A stretch of DNA of 64,000 bases from Acidobacteriota bacterium (GTDB taxonomy: Bacteria > Acidobacteriota > Terriglobia > Bryobacterales > Bryobacteraceae). A program made the position numbers and the translations under genes. Below are positions 26,975-36,405 of this stretch, piece after piece (within the stretch, counting starts at the first letter, position 1; each line of letters opens with the position of its first letter). Where the stretch lies: contig JAFDVZ010000002.1 in the NCBI GenBank assembly GCA_018268715.1, positions 987,632-1,051,631 on the forward strand. Direction: 5' to 3'. The notes under the pieces are model-generated. The model worked only from the letters and a program-made list of their open reading frames with translations, was not told where the DNA came from and searched no databases.

Positions 26975-29900
26975 TTAGAACTCCAGCCTGCCCTGGAACT
27001 GGACCACGCGAGGCGTGCCGACGCCGGCGTTGATGACGCCGGAGTTGTTGGGCTGTCCAAAGTTCTTGTGGTTGAGAAGGTTGAAGATCTGCGCTTCCAG
27101 CCGCAGTTTCAGCCGTTCGGTGATGGCGGTGTTCTTGAAGAACGATGCATCAATATTATAGAACCCCGGCCCGGTCATGTAATTGCGCGGGACGTTGTTC
27201 AGATAGTCGTTCTCCAGGGAGTTGGCGCGACGGATGTACGTCTCGCCGGCGTACGTGGCGCCCAGGTCGGCCCGGCTGATGCTCGCGTCAAACCACCGAG
27301 CGGCCTGCCGCTGGTCGGCGGGCAGGATTCCGTTCTTGCCGGGAGCGAGGATCAGGTTCGAACCTCGCGTGCTGTAGTTCGGGGCGAAGTACAGACCGCT
27401 CCGCCAATAGTAGAATCCCGATGCGTTCCAGCCGCCGATGAGGACGTTGGTCAGCCGGTTGGCCGAGGACCCATACTTCTTGCCGCGCCCGAAGGGTAAT
27501 TCATAAGTGGTGTTGAAGCTGATGTTATGAGTTGGAAGTCCGCTATCATTGGCGTAGATCGCACGAAGGCGGACATCGTCCGACGCGTTTCGAGTCAGGC
27601 CGCCGGGCAACATCTCGAGGTTGCCGAACGAGTTATTGGCGCCCTCGGATGTGGCAAGCGTCTTCTGGTACGTGTAGAAGCCCTGTAGGACGAAGCCGTT
27701 CGCGTAGTTGCGCTTCACCTCTGTCTGGAGCTGGTTTGAGTTCGAGTAACCGATCCAGCGTAGAAGGTCCATACTGCTGGTGGTCGACGTCGCGAAGTCG
27801 GCATAGGCGCGACGCTGCGCTGCGGTTGCTCCCGAGGCCGCCCACAGGCGTGGAACCGGGACATTGATCGGATCATAGTTCGGCAGATTCGATCCGTGAG
27901 TTCCGACATAGGAGACACGGGCGCCCAGTTTCCAAGGCAGCTCGTGCTCCACTGTGAAGTTCCACTCCTGGGCGGTCTGGGTCTTGAAGTTCGGATCCCA
28001 GGGCAGAATGTTCCAACCGCCGCCCTTGGAAATGGACAAGGCGTCCGGCGTGATGAAGTTCTTGCCCAGCGTCCGGGCATTCGGTGACTGGTTGGCGTAA
28101 TCCGATCCACCCACCGGGAAGACCAGTTCCGCCGCAAACCCATCGTTATCGTCCACGTTGCTTACAAAGCTGTAGCTGAACGGCGGGTTCTTACGAGTGT
28201 TCTGATGGTAGGAGACGAGCGGCATCACCCAGTAGTAGATTCCATAGCCGCCCCGGAGCACCGTCTTCGGCGCGATTTGATAGGCGGCGCCGATTCTCGG
28301 AGCCCAGTTGTTCTTCGGCATCGCCCACAGCGAATCCGGGAAGCCCGCCTGCGCGGCGGACTCGAACTTCAATCCGGAAGATGTGTACGCGCTCACAACC
28401 GCCTGCGGGAAACCCTGGCTGGTGATGGAGCCCGAACCCGGGTAAACCACGACAGGTCCGCCGGCCGCCTTGAAGTCCAATGTGGTGGTCTGATTCCGCT
28501 TGTCCCGGAATGGCGTCCAGTATTCGTAGCGAATGCCCAGGTTCAGGGTCAGACGCCGGCCCACTTTCCAGTTATCCTGCACGAACCCCGACCAGTCGCT
28601 CTGGCGGGTGTAGAACCTTGGGTACTGATTCAATCCGACGAAGTCGACGTAACCGAGCAGCATGTCGGCCAGGCCCGCGCCCGTATTTGTCAGTTGCTGA
28701 TTGTAAGTCCCGGTCTTTGCCGCCGCGGGATCCATCAAGGCGGTGAACCCGCCGGAGAAGTTATAGTCTCCGCCCGGCTGGCCTGTTTCGAAGGTGTTGA
28801 TGTTGTTGCGCTGGTAGAAAAATCCGAACTTGACTTCGTGCCGGCCGTGGTTCCAGGAAAGCGTATCGGCGGCGGTCATGGTAAGTCCGGGGGCGTCCTG
28901 CGGATTATCGCGATCGATACCGTCGAAGTAGCCGGAGGGTGTCCAGCCGTCGCCGAAATAGACCCCCGGCCAAGCCACGGTGCCCGGGTAGGTCGGGATG
29001 CCGAGGGTGTCGGTGATGGCGGGGGTAATCTGGTGCGGCCCGCGATAGGCGTGGAAGCGCTGTACTCCGCCGCGCACCTCGTTGAATAGCGTGGGGCGGA
29101 TGAGTTGCGTGTACGATATAGCCGCGTTGTGCCCTCCGTACAGGCGATCGTTCGGATTCAGGAAATACCGCGGGGCGAATTGGACCTGATCGGTGTAGGT
29201 GTAGCGGCCAGATAGGCGATTTGCTCCCAGTAACTGGTCAACCTTGGCGGTCACCAACGTGCGGTCATCCATCAAACGAGCCGCGGGGTTCTGGTAGTTC
29301 TGCCCATCGTAATAGGCGGTGTTCAGGTTCGGGTCGGGCAGGTAGCTGGCGATCTTCTTGCCGGCCGCGTTGATCCGATCGGTAGGCAGCTTGTTGCCGG
29401 CAAACTGAGTGCGCACGTAGGACTTGGTGGTGGGGTCGTACCGTGTCGACAGCGGATCGTAGACCTTGATCAGGTTGCCCGAATCGTCGGTGTACGTCGA
29501 GAAGTCACCCGATTTCCAGGCCGGCAACGGCACAATGTAGCTTTCTGACGCCGCCGACCGCTGGCGAATGCCCTCCGCGTCCACGAAGAAGAAGGTCTTG
29601 TTCGTTCCCTTGTAGATCTTCGGGATCCAAACCGGTCCGGAGAAGTTGCCTCCAAACTCGTTCCGCGTCAGAAAATTCACCGTCTGCTGGTGGAACGACT
29701 TAGCCGAGTAGGCGGAGTTCTGGTTCAACTCGAATAGCTGACCGTGAAACTCATTGGATCCGCCCTTGGTTACCACTTCCACCATTCCCGGCCGGCTGTA
29801 CTCGGCGTTGGCGTTCGCCGTGCTCACCTTGAGTTCCTGAATGGTGGGCAGCGCCTGCGGCAGCCGCTGCAGTTCGTTGGTGTAGCGTTCGGAGGCGGTC

Positions 29901-30475
29901 ATGCCATCCACCAGGTAGTCGATGGAGCCACCCGGGATTCCATTAACTCGCGTGAAACCCTGGCCCTGACCGGCAAAACTGTTGGCGACCACGCCCGGCG
30001 TGAAATTCAGGATGCTGAGGAAGTTTCGAGTCTGCATGGGCAGGCTCTCGATTCGCGCCACTTCCTTTATGTCCGCGAGCGCTGACGTCTCGGGGTTAAT
30101 GACCGGGGTCACATCCGAGATCACCTGGACCGCGGTTTTGACGCTTGCCGGCGTCATCGTGATATCGATAACCGCTTCCTGCGCGACGCGAAGCGTCAGC
30201 TTCGCGGCCCAGTCGGTGAATCCGGCCGACGTCGCCGCGACGTCATATTCCCCAGGAGGCAGGGCCGGGAACGCGTAAGTCCCCTGCTGCGCAGTCGTGA
30301 TTTCGCGACGCTCGCCCGTGCCTGCGTTGGTGACGACTATTTTGGCCTGAGTCAGCACACCGCCGCTTGAGTCGGTTACGGTTCCCTTAATCGTGGAGTT
30401 TGATAGCTGGCCGTATGCGGGGGCCAGCAGAAGAGCGAATACAGTCAAAGCGAGCAATATTCGAACGGTTTTCAT
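26975..30475 (-). CDS. TonB-dependent receptor, Oar-like, with carboxypeptidase-regulatory domain
   Basis: Outer-membrane beta-barrel of 1166 residues. A signal peptide (MKTVRILLALTVFALLLAPA) is followed by a carboxypeptidase-regulatory-like domain (about 25-112, 'IKGTVTDSSGGVLTQAKIVV' and 'GTYAFPALPPGEYDVAA'), a plug domain (about 125-235) with 'GGSIDYLVDGMTASERYTN', and a large barrel ending in 'VVQFQGRLEF' with the terminal phenylalanine expected for Bam-dependent insertion. This architecture is abundant in Acidobacteriota, where such receptors probably take up oligosaccharides. AGGGGAA precedes the ATG. It lies 9 nt after the esterase gene, in one operon. Confidence 0.93.
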   Translation of the reverse strand: MKTVRILLALTVFALLLAPAYGQLSNSTIKGTVTDSSGGVLTQAKIVVTNAGTGERREITTAQQGTYAFPALPPGEYDVAATSAGFTDWAAKLTLRVAQEAVIDITMTPASVKTAVQVISDVTPVINPETSALADIKEVARIESLPMQTRNFLSILNFTPGVVANSFAGQGQGFTRVNGIPGGSIDYLVDGMTASERYTNELQRLPQALPTIQELKVSTANANAEYSRPGMVEVVTKGGSNEFHGQLFELNQNSAYSAKSFHQQTVNFLTRNEFGGNFSGPVWIPKIYKGTNKTFFFVDAEGIRQRSAASESYIVPLPAWKSGDFSTYTDDSGNLIKVYDPLSTRYDPTTKSYVRTQFAGNKLPTDRINAAGKKIASYLPDPNLNTAYYDGQNYQNPAARLMDDRTLVTAKVDQLLGANRLSGRYTYTDQVQFAPRYFLNPNDRLYGGHNAAISYTQLIRPTLFNEVRGGVQRFHAYRGPHQITPAITDTLGIPTYPGTVAWPGVYFGDGWTPSGYFDGIDRDNPQDAPGLTMTAADTLSWNHGRHEVKFGFFYQRNNINTFETGQPGGDYNFSGGFTALMDPAAAKTGTYNQQLTNTGAGLADMLLGYVDFVGLNQYPRFYTRQSDWSGFVQDNWKVGRRLTLNLGIRYEYWTPFRDKRNQTTTLDFKAAGGPVVVYPGSGSITSQGFPQAVVSAYTSSGLKFESAAQAGFPDSLWAMPKNNWAPRIGAAYQIAPKTVLRGGYGIYYWVMPLVSYHQNTRKNPPFSYSFVSNVDDNDGFAAELVFPVGGSDYANQSPNARTLGKNFITPDALSISKGGGWNILPWDPNFKTQTAQEWNFTVEHELPWKLGARVSYVGTHGSNLPNYDPINVPVPRLWAASGATAAQRRAYADFATSTTSSMDLLRWIGYSNSNQLQTEVKRNYANGFVLQGFYTYQKTLATSEGANNSFGNLEMLPGGLTRNASDDVRLRAIYANDSGLPTHNISFNTTYELPFGRGKKYGSSANRLTNVLIGGWNASGFYYWRSGLYFAPNYSTRGSNLILAPGKNGILPADQRQAARWFDASISRADLGATYAGETYIRRANSLENDYLNNVPRNYMTGPGFYNIDASFFKNTAITERLKLRLEAQIFNLLNHKNFGQPNNSGVINAGVGTPRVVQFQGRLEF

Positions 30476-30484
30476 GAGTTCCCC

Positions 30485-32473
30485 TCATTCGCTGGAACTG
30501 TGATGCCGGGCCTTCCAGGTCCACGCATACAGATGATGTTTGTGGAATTGAAAAGCCTGGTACAGCGACTCCCTCCCGTAACGGACATCCGGGGTGAAAT
30601 GGAAACTCCACGACTCACAGTCGAGAACGACCGGGATCTCGGCTGAGTCGGGAACTTTCTGAGAAAGCGCGATGAGACTCGTGCGATTCTGAGCGCCGGT
30701 CCATTCGCGTTGTTTCTCCTCCTGTATGTCGGCGATTTCTTCAAGCCAGGGCGAGTCGGCGTACACCTTCGCCCGGCGCCAATTGTTCTTGTCGAAAGGA
30801 TCGAGCCCCTGGGGAACCCGCACCCACACGGTGGCGTGTTCGCCGGGCTCCAGCATTCCATTGCCGTTCCCTTCGCCTTCCTTGACCGTCTGCGTCACCG
30901 CCGCCCCGCCGCCCTGGTTGCCCTTCTGGCGGAACACCGAAAACGTCCGCGAGCGTCCGTCGAGGACCGCCACTTCGGTTGGCGCGGGCAGCGGATCAGG
31001 CGCGATCAGAACATCGATGACTTCATTTCGCTCCAGGTACCCGTCATAGATCAGCTTCAGATTGATGCGCGCATGGGCCCAGTCGCCGGCCGTCGCCGTG
31101 AAGCGCGCCTGAATCGGCGTCGGCGGCGTAACCTGGGCGCCGGGGCCGATGTCGCGCCACTCCGCCTTTGCCTGGAGGATCTCCACGGTCGGATACTCGC
31201 TGGAGGCTTCCGCCCGCACGCTTTGCGGAACCCCGCGCGGATTGTAGACACGAATCGGGAGGGCAGCCGTCAGTCCGGGACGGACGCGCAGGACATCCCG
31301 CGTCGTGGTCGGCAGCAGAACGGGTTGCTGGGCTCCCGTTCCGGGCCCAAGGAAACTGAGTTCGTGACCCGAGCAGTCCACCGCCACGGCGATGCGTCCA
31401 TCCGCGCCCGCCGTCACCCTGGACGGGGCGCCGTTGTCGATCAGCCTGTACTCGGCGCCGGGATGATACAGGGCCGCCGTCGTCAGGCGAATGGCTGAGC
31501 ACTGGGCGGGCGGGCCGTCCGGGGCCCAACGTCGCGTCGAGATCCGCAGCCCGCCCTGCGTTACGCGATTCAACGAAACGAACCCAGCGTCCCGAAGGTC
31601 GGTCTGGACGCTGACGCCGTGAACCTCAAAGTGGCGATGCGCGCTTGAATAGCTCCATTCGGCGGGTGTCGTGTCGAGCGCCGGATTCGCGAACGCGCGC
31701 AGGTGGAAGTCGAAGGTTTCCTCGATCGAAGTGGCCCAGTGGCGGTGGTATTCGTCCTGCCGAAATTCGAACTCCACCGCGGCGTCACGCGCATACGCCT
31801 CGCGCGTTTCCTCGTGATATTGGCTGATGTAATCGCCGCTTGCGCGGACCAGCCGAACGCTGGACTGGCGATGGTTCGCCACGTGATCCTTCGCCCTCCA
31901 CAGCGAGCGGCGGCCCTTCTCGCCGACGTAGAATTCGGGGCCGGGATTGAAAGCGGAGGCGCTCGCGATCAGGTCGGGGTATCGCGCGCTCAGGTACAGG
32001 CTCATGAAACCGCCCATGCTGAGGCCGGAGGTTGCGCGATAGCGGCGCGTGGAGAGCGTCCGGTAGGTTGAATCGATGTGGCGCGCCAGTTCGAGGAAAT
32101 ACTCGCCGTAGTCGTAATCGCCGCCGTCACGGCGAACATCGTAGGGAGTCCCGCCGTAAAAGCCGGTATAGTCGCGTGCGACATAGCCGTCGGCGGCCAC
32201 GACGATCACCTCGGCGCGTTTCACGAACCGGGCGATCTTCGGAACCGTGTCCAGGCCGTTGTCGTACTTCTCGAGCGTGTAGCGGTCGCTATGGCCGTGG
32301 AAGTAGTAGATCACCGGGTAACGGCGGGAACCCTGTTCGTAGCCGGCGGGCAGGAACACGCGGTAGGATCGCTTCTCCCCGAACACGCGGGAGTCGTGGG
32401 AACCGTCGAGGTACGGGGTCTGCGCGACCGACGCTCCAGCCGCCGCCAGTATGCAAATCCACCGACAAACCAT
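30485..32473 (-). CDS. Secreted CE1-like esterase (esterase D/feruloyl esterase type) with extra C-terminal domain
   Basis: 662 residues with signal peptide (MVCRWICILAAAGASVAQ). The first about 280 residues form an alpha/beta hydrolase: 'RYPVIYYFHGHSD' and the nucleophile elbow 'SGLSMGGFMSLYLS' with S152; 'YHRHWATSIEETFDF' probably carries the catalytic histidine. About 380 C-terminal residues look beta-sheet rich and are not assigned. Likely removes acyl or feruloyl groups from plant polysaccharides before uptake by the adjacent receptor. A consensus promoter with an overlapping inverted repeat lies about 115 nt upstream. Confidence 0.86.
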   Translation of the reverse strand: MVCRWICILAAAGASVAQTPYLDGSHDSRVFGEKRSYRVFLPAGYEQGSRRYPVIYYFHGHSDRYTLEKYDNGLDTVPKIARFVKRAEVIVVAADGYVARDYTGFYGGTPYDVRRDGGDYDYGEYFLELARHIDSTYRTLSTRRYRATSGLSMGGFMSLYLSARYPDLIASASAFNPGPEFYVGEKGRRSLWRAKDHVANHRQSSVRLVRASGDYISQYHEETREAYARDAAVEFEFRQDEYHRHWATSIEETFDFHLRAFANPALDTTPAEWSYSSAHRHFEVHGVSVQTDLRDAGFVSLNRVTQGGLRISTRRWAPDGPPAQCSAIRLTTAALYHPGAEYRLIDNGAPSRVTAGADGRIAVAVDCSGHELSFLGPGTGAQQPVLLPTTTRDVLRVRPGLTAALPIRVYNPRGVPQSVRAEASSEYPTVEILQAKAEWRDIGPGAQVTPPTPIQARFTATAGDWAHARINLKLIYDGYLERNEVIDVLIAPDPLPAPTEVAVLDGRSRTFSVFRQKGNQGGGAAVTQTVKEGEGNGNGMLEPGEHATVWVRVPQGLDPFDKNNWRRAKVYADSPWLEEIADIQEEKQREWTGAQNRTSLIALSQKVPDSAEIPVVLDCESWSFHFTPDVRYGRESLYQAFQFHKHHLYAWTWKARHHSSSE

Positions 32474-32569
32474 CGCCGATAGGCCTCCGCCGCACCAAAG
32501 GAAGAAAGTTGTTGAATAGACCCTGAAGAGCCGTCCGGCGGCGCCACGGAGGCCGCCGGAGAAGTAGTT

Positions 32570-32586
32570 AGTTAACTTTCTTAACT
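32570..32586. promoter_or_regulatory. Candidate ROK operator overlapping transcription start
   Basis: Perfect inverted repeat AGTTAA-CTTTC-TTAACT (6-bp arms, 5-bp spacer) directly downstream of the -10 box of the esterase promoter, covering the predicted +1. AT-rich inverted repeats of this kind are typical binding sites of ROK repressors, and a ROK regulator is encoded at the end of the same gene run. Assignment to that protein is inference. Confidence 0.5.
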
Positions 32587-32615
32587 TTTATACGACAGCT
32601 TCATTTGGCTGTCAA
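32587..32615 (-). promoter_or_regulatory. Consensus sigma70 promoter for esterase-TonB receptor operon
   Basis: On the minus strand, TTGACA (32615-32610) and TATAAA (32592-32587) are separated by exactly 17 bp, a near-perfect vegetative promoter. It begins 17 nt after the stop of the DUF5107/TPR gene, so it can fire the esterase, the receptor and perhaps the ROK gene independently of the upstream genes. The leader to the esterase ATG is about 105 nt. Confidence 0.75.
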
Positions 32616-32632
32616 CGGATTTTAAAAAGGCC

Positions 32633-35600
32633 TTACCGGGCGGGGGTGTCGCCCCTCTGTTCGAGCCACGCGGGGAGGAAGTCCGGCTCGGCTTCCAGCG
32701 CGCGCTTCAGTAGTTCGACGGTTTCCGACTTGCGGCCATCTCCAGCCCGCACCAGGGCCAGCAGGTATCGCGCCCGCGCCCGGTAGCCGGCGTTACGCGC
32801 GTCGAGTTCGCTCAACGCGAACGACTCGAAGCGCTTCTTCAGCGCCCCGGCGCGATCCGATTGTCCCAAGCGTTCGAACGCCCGGACCGCGAAGTAGTTC
32901 TCGGCGCTCCAACTGTCTCGATCGCCGGACAACCGCTCGACGCCGGAGACGGCGCTCTCGAAAGCGCGTCGGGCCTCATCGCGGCGGCCCATCGCGTCCA
33001 GGACGACGCCCCGATAGTAGTCCTGGCGCGGCGTTGTCTGGCCCGCGAAGTCGTCGACCCCCAGAGACTCCGGAGGTTTCGTCGAACTCTCGATCAGCCG
33101 CAGCGCCTCGGCGTTGTCGCCCCGACGAAACGCCACACCCGCCAGGCCGTACTGCATCAGGCGGTACTTGTCGCGCAGACCGTAGCTACGATGTCTGGGC
33201 GCGAAACGGTGATCGCGGATGATGGCGCCGGCCTTGTCGTACTCGCCCTGAATCAGGTCGACGGTCAGCACCGCTTCCGTAAGATCGTCGTCGCCGGGCG
33301 AAGCGGCCAGCGCCTTTTCGATCACGGTGCGTTGCTTGTCGAAGAACCCGGCGCGAGCGTACAGACGGCTCAGATCGTCCCGCGTTCGCACATGCGACGG
33401 CTTCAACTCCACGGCGCGCTCGAGTTGCGCCGCAGCCTGCTCCACCGGCCTGCCCTGTTCGGCGTACGCAAGGCCGAGGGCGCGGCGGACGGAGAAATTG
33501 TCGGGCGCAAGCGCGAGCGCACGCTCCCAATCCGCTATCGCCTCCGCGGGACGATTGTGGAAATACCGCAGGCAGCCCCGAGCGTAACGCGCCACGGCGT
33601 CGTTGGGATCGACCTCCAGAGCCTGGTCGAGCGGCGCGAAACTCTCTTCGCGATAAGGGAAGCGGTCAATGTGCGCGGCCGCCTCTCGAGCCTTCGCGCG
33701 CGACCCTGCACCGCCATCCGGGGCTCCGGCCTGGCGTTCGCAGAAGGCGAGCGTATACCAGAACTCGGGGGGCGTTCCATATGGGTCGGCGTTGTTCGCT
33801 TGCGTCAGCTTGAGAATGCGAACCGCATCGTTCCACCGCCCGAAGTTGCGATACGCGATCGTCGCCGCCATCGCCTCCTGGCTCTGCCCTCCCAACAAGC
33901 GGACCAGGCTGCCCTGCGCCGCGGCGTCTCCGCCGAGCAACCATCGCTCCGCGCGCGCCGGCCGGCTGGTGGGGTCGACGGCCTCCCAAGCTTCGATGGC
34001 TCGCAAGGCCGAGGGCCGGTCCCCGAGTTCGCGCAACGCGATCGCCAGACCGTGCCGCGCCAGCAGATCGCCCGAGTTTGCGCCCAGCGCCGATTCGAAG
34101 TGCGCGGCCGCTTCGCGGTACTGATGACGCAGCATCGTCAGCCGGCCCAGATGATACTCGCGATCGGCGAAGTGGGCGCTGTCGCGTCCAATGAAGTACA
34201 GGTTCCGTTCCCCCTCTTCCTCGCGCCCGGCCGCAAACTGTGCGACCGCCAGGTGATAGTAGGCGTCGGCGGAATAGGGATCGCGATCGAGGACCTTTTC
34301 GAATCGGGGGATTGCGTCCTTCGGCCTGCCGGCTCGCAGATCGTCGATGCCGAGCAGCAGATGCGCGCGCGAGTAGCCAGGGTCGACGCGAAGCGCGTTC
34401 TCAAGTAGCTTTCGCGCACCTCCGGGATCGAGCTCCTTGAACTTGAACTCGGCCGCCACGGCCAGTTCTTCAACGGTCATCTCGCTCGTCGGCTTGGCCG
34501 GCTTCTCCAGCGGACGGGTAAACGGCGTGTATTCCTTACGCCCTGGGTTGCCCTCCGGCGTACGATAGCTCAACAGGACCAGGCCGTCCTTGCCGGTCAC
34601 AGTGACGGAGACGCCCTTGGCGGCCTCCGCCGGAAGTTCCGAAGTGAACGGAACACCGGCCTGCAGGTCCACGGTTCGCTGCAGGCGCACAGAACCGAAG
34701 CTGATGGCCAGCCGCGCCGACGGGATTGTGCGGGTCGCCATCAAAATCGCGCGCCCGGACTCGATGTTCAGCGCGAGGTCGCGCGTCATCGTCGTCAGGC
34801 CGTTGGTTCCAGCCACGGGAATCCACCACTCGGTCCAGCGCTCGGTCTTATGCGGCGCCACCCACTCGTAATGCCCGTCCCAAACGTAGCGGCCGCTTTG
34901 CAGTTCGACGTACGGGCCTGCGTTGTCGGTGTAGCCGCGTTCGTGGTTCTTCGCGCCTTCGCCGTAGCCGAATGTCCACATTTTCATGCCCTGCACGATG
35001 CGGCGGTCGCCGTAGCGGAACACGCCGTAATCGTGGTCGAACTGATATGCGCCCTGGAAGTTGTCGTAGATATCGATGCCAAACACGCCCAGCATGTGCT
35101 GATTGTTGCGGTCCCAACTCAGATCGACTCCGTTGTAGACCGGCCAATCGGCGATGTCGGCGGTGGTGTGCCCCACCGTTCGCGTCATCGGATAGATGAA
35201 GCGCGTCTTCGGCGTCGCGGGAACCGCGGTGTTGATCCACAGCATCTGCGGCATGCGGACGTCGCGAGCGTTGTAACACGACACGCCGATTTCGAGCGCG
35301 GCCAACCCCGGATGCAGCGTCGCCGTCAGGTTCACCTTCATTCCGTACACCGGATCGATCTCGCCGAGCGCCAGCGTTACGGAGCCGTCGGTGTTTCGCA
35401 CCATCTGATTCGCCCAGAACGGCTCTCCGTAAAGCGTCAGCATGTGCATGTCGTGCGGACCGGTGAGCTCCAGCCCGGATTGCGGCCAACTCGAGCGCGG
35501 ATTGTAGGGCGCGGGTTTGATCACATCGTTGCGATACAGCATCTCGCGCCGCCGCAGTTTGTCGTAGACCGAAAACACGCGCCCGCCGAATTCGGGAATG

Positions 35601-35857
35601 TAGGTAAGCTTGAGATATTCGTTCTCTACAAAGAGGGCGCGATACGTTCTCGCTTTGGGTCCCCCGGCCTTGAACGGCATGACGAAGGTGGTGAACGGGT
35701 ACTGCCCGCTCACGGTGGAGGCGCCGAACAGCGGCGGCTCCGTCTCTCTCGCGCTGTGCTCGTAAGTCGGTATGGAGATGGTTCCTTCCGACGTCCGAAC
35801 GGGCTCAGCCGCGTACAATGCAACCGCGAGCGCCAGGCCCGCCAATAACTTCCTCAT
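32633..35857 (-). CDS. Secreted DUF5107 domain protein with TPR repeats
   Basis: 1074 residues with signal peptide (MRKLLAGLALAVALYA). The first half matches the DUF5107 family, a galactose-mutarotase-like beta-sandwich ('YIPEFGGRVFSVYDKLRRRE', 'GLELTGPHDMHML', 'HYEWVAPHKTERWTEWW'). The second half, from about residue 450, is a series of tetratricopeptide repeats ('YSRAHLLLGIDDLRAGRPKD', 'YSADAYYHLAVAQFAAGREE', 'SVRRALGLAYAEQGRPVEQA'). The mutarotase-like domain suggests carbohydrate binding or hydrolysis; the TPR part suggests assembly with partners. The start overlaps the upstream gene's stop by 4 nt (ATGA). Confidence 0.85.
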   Translation of the reverse strand: MRKLLAGLALAVALYAAEPVRTSEGTISIPTYEHSARETEPPLFGASTVSGQYPFTTFVMPFKAGGPKARTYRALFVENEYLKLTYIPEFGGRVFSVYDKLRRREMLYRNDVIKPAPYNPRSSWPQSGLELTGPHDMHMLTLYGEPFWANQMVRNTDGSVTLALGEIDPVYGMKVNLTATLHPGLAALEIGVSCYNARDVRMPQMLWINTAVPATPKTRFIYPMTRTVGHTTADIADWPVYNGVDLSWDRNNQHMLGVFGIDIYDNFQGAYQFDHDYGVFRYGDRRIVQGMKMWTFGYGEGAKNHERGYTDNAGPYVELQSGRYVWDGHYEWVAPHKTERWTEWWIPVAGTNGLTTMTRDLALNIESGRAILMATRTIPSARLAISFGSVRLQRTVDLQAGVPFTSELPAEAAKGVSVTVTGKDGLVLLSYRTPEGNPGRKEYTPFTRPLEKPAKPTSEMTVEELAVAAEFKFKELDPGGARKLLENALRVDPGYSRAHLLLGIDDLRAGRPKDAIPRFEKVLDRDPYSADAYYHLAVAQFAAGREEEGERNLYFIGRDSAHFADREYHLGRLTMLRHQYREAAAHFESALGANSGDLLARHGLAIALRELGDRPSALRAIEAWEAVDPTSRPARAERWLLGGDAAAQGSLVRLLGGQSQEAMAATIAYRNFGRWNDAVRILKLTQANNADPYGTPPEFWYTLAFCERQAGAPDGGAGSRAKAREAAAHIDRFPYREESFAPLDQALEVDPNDAVARYARGCLRYFHNRPAEAIADWERALALAPDNFSVRRALGLAYAEQGRPVEQAAAQLERAVELKPSHVRTRDDLSRLYARAGFFDKQRTVIEKALAASPGDDDLTEAVLTVDLIQGEYDKAGAIIRDHRFAPRHRSYGLRDKYRLMQYGLAGVAFRRGDNAEALRLIESSTKPPESLGVDDFAGQTTPRQDYYRGVVLDAMGRRDEARRAFESAVSGVERLSGDRDSWSAENYFAVRAFERLGQSDRAGALKKRFESFALSELDARNAGYRARARYLLALVRAGDGRKSETVELLKRALEAEPDFLPAWLEQRGDTPAR

Positions 35858-36405
35858 TTCACGTTCTCCCGCGGATCCGGCTTCGTCTGGCTGACCACCT
35901 CCACCAATCCGACAATATCTCCCAGGCTGTCGTAAACCGGCGCGAGCACGGAGATCATCCCCGGCTTCTTCCGTACGGTCATGCGTTGACCGTTCGTGAG
36001 CACCGCCTTCATCTCGGGGGGCATTTCCTGATTCAACGCGCCCCAGGGCCAGAACTGGCTCATCTCATGCACGTTCCGGATCACCACTTGTATCCGTCCC
36101 GGATCGCTGGCGAGCGGCATCCACAGGTTCACGTCGCAAGCCGAATCGCACAGCTTCGCCAACCGCATCAGCGTCTTCTTTGTGCGAATGAACGCCTCGT
36201 CGTCGACGTCGTAGTTGTCGGCGTTGCGCCACGGATCGCGCGGATCTTTCATGGTGGCGAAGCTCTTTGAGCGAGCCGTCTCAATGCGCAGGCACACGTC
36301 GCCATCCACCATTACCGACGCTGTTCGCGCCGTCTGTTCCAGCGGCCCAGGGCCTTGCGCCGCGGCGAGCCACGAAGTTAACGCGAGAATCCAACGCGCG
36401 GACAT
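35854..36405 (-). CDS. Small secreted Cache/PAS-like sensory-domain protein
   Basis: 183 residues with an N-terminal signal (MSARWILALTSWLAAAQG). No family is securely recognised. The end, 'KKPGMISVLAPVYDSLGDIV' followed by 'GLVEVVSQ', has the strand-turn-strand pattern of the C-terminal half of Cache or PAS-like ligand-binding domains, but no membrane anchor or signalling domain follows. The gene is coupled on both sides: start overlaps the DUF4091 gene stop (TGATG), and stop overlaps the DUF5107 gene start (ATGA). A stand-alone periplasmic binding module is the best guess. Confidence 0.65.
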   Translation of the reverse strand: MSARWILALTSWLAAAQGPGPLEQTARTASVMVDGDVCLRIETARSKSFATMKDPRDPWRNADNYDVDDEAFIRTKKTLMRLAKLCDSACDVNLWMPLASDPGRIQVVIRNVHEMSQFWPWGALNQEMPPEMKAVLTNGQRMTVRKKPGMISVLAPVYDSLGDIVGLVEVVSQTKPDPRENVK

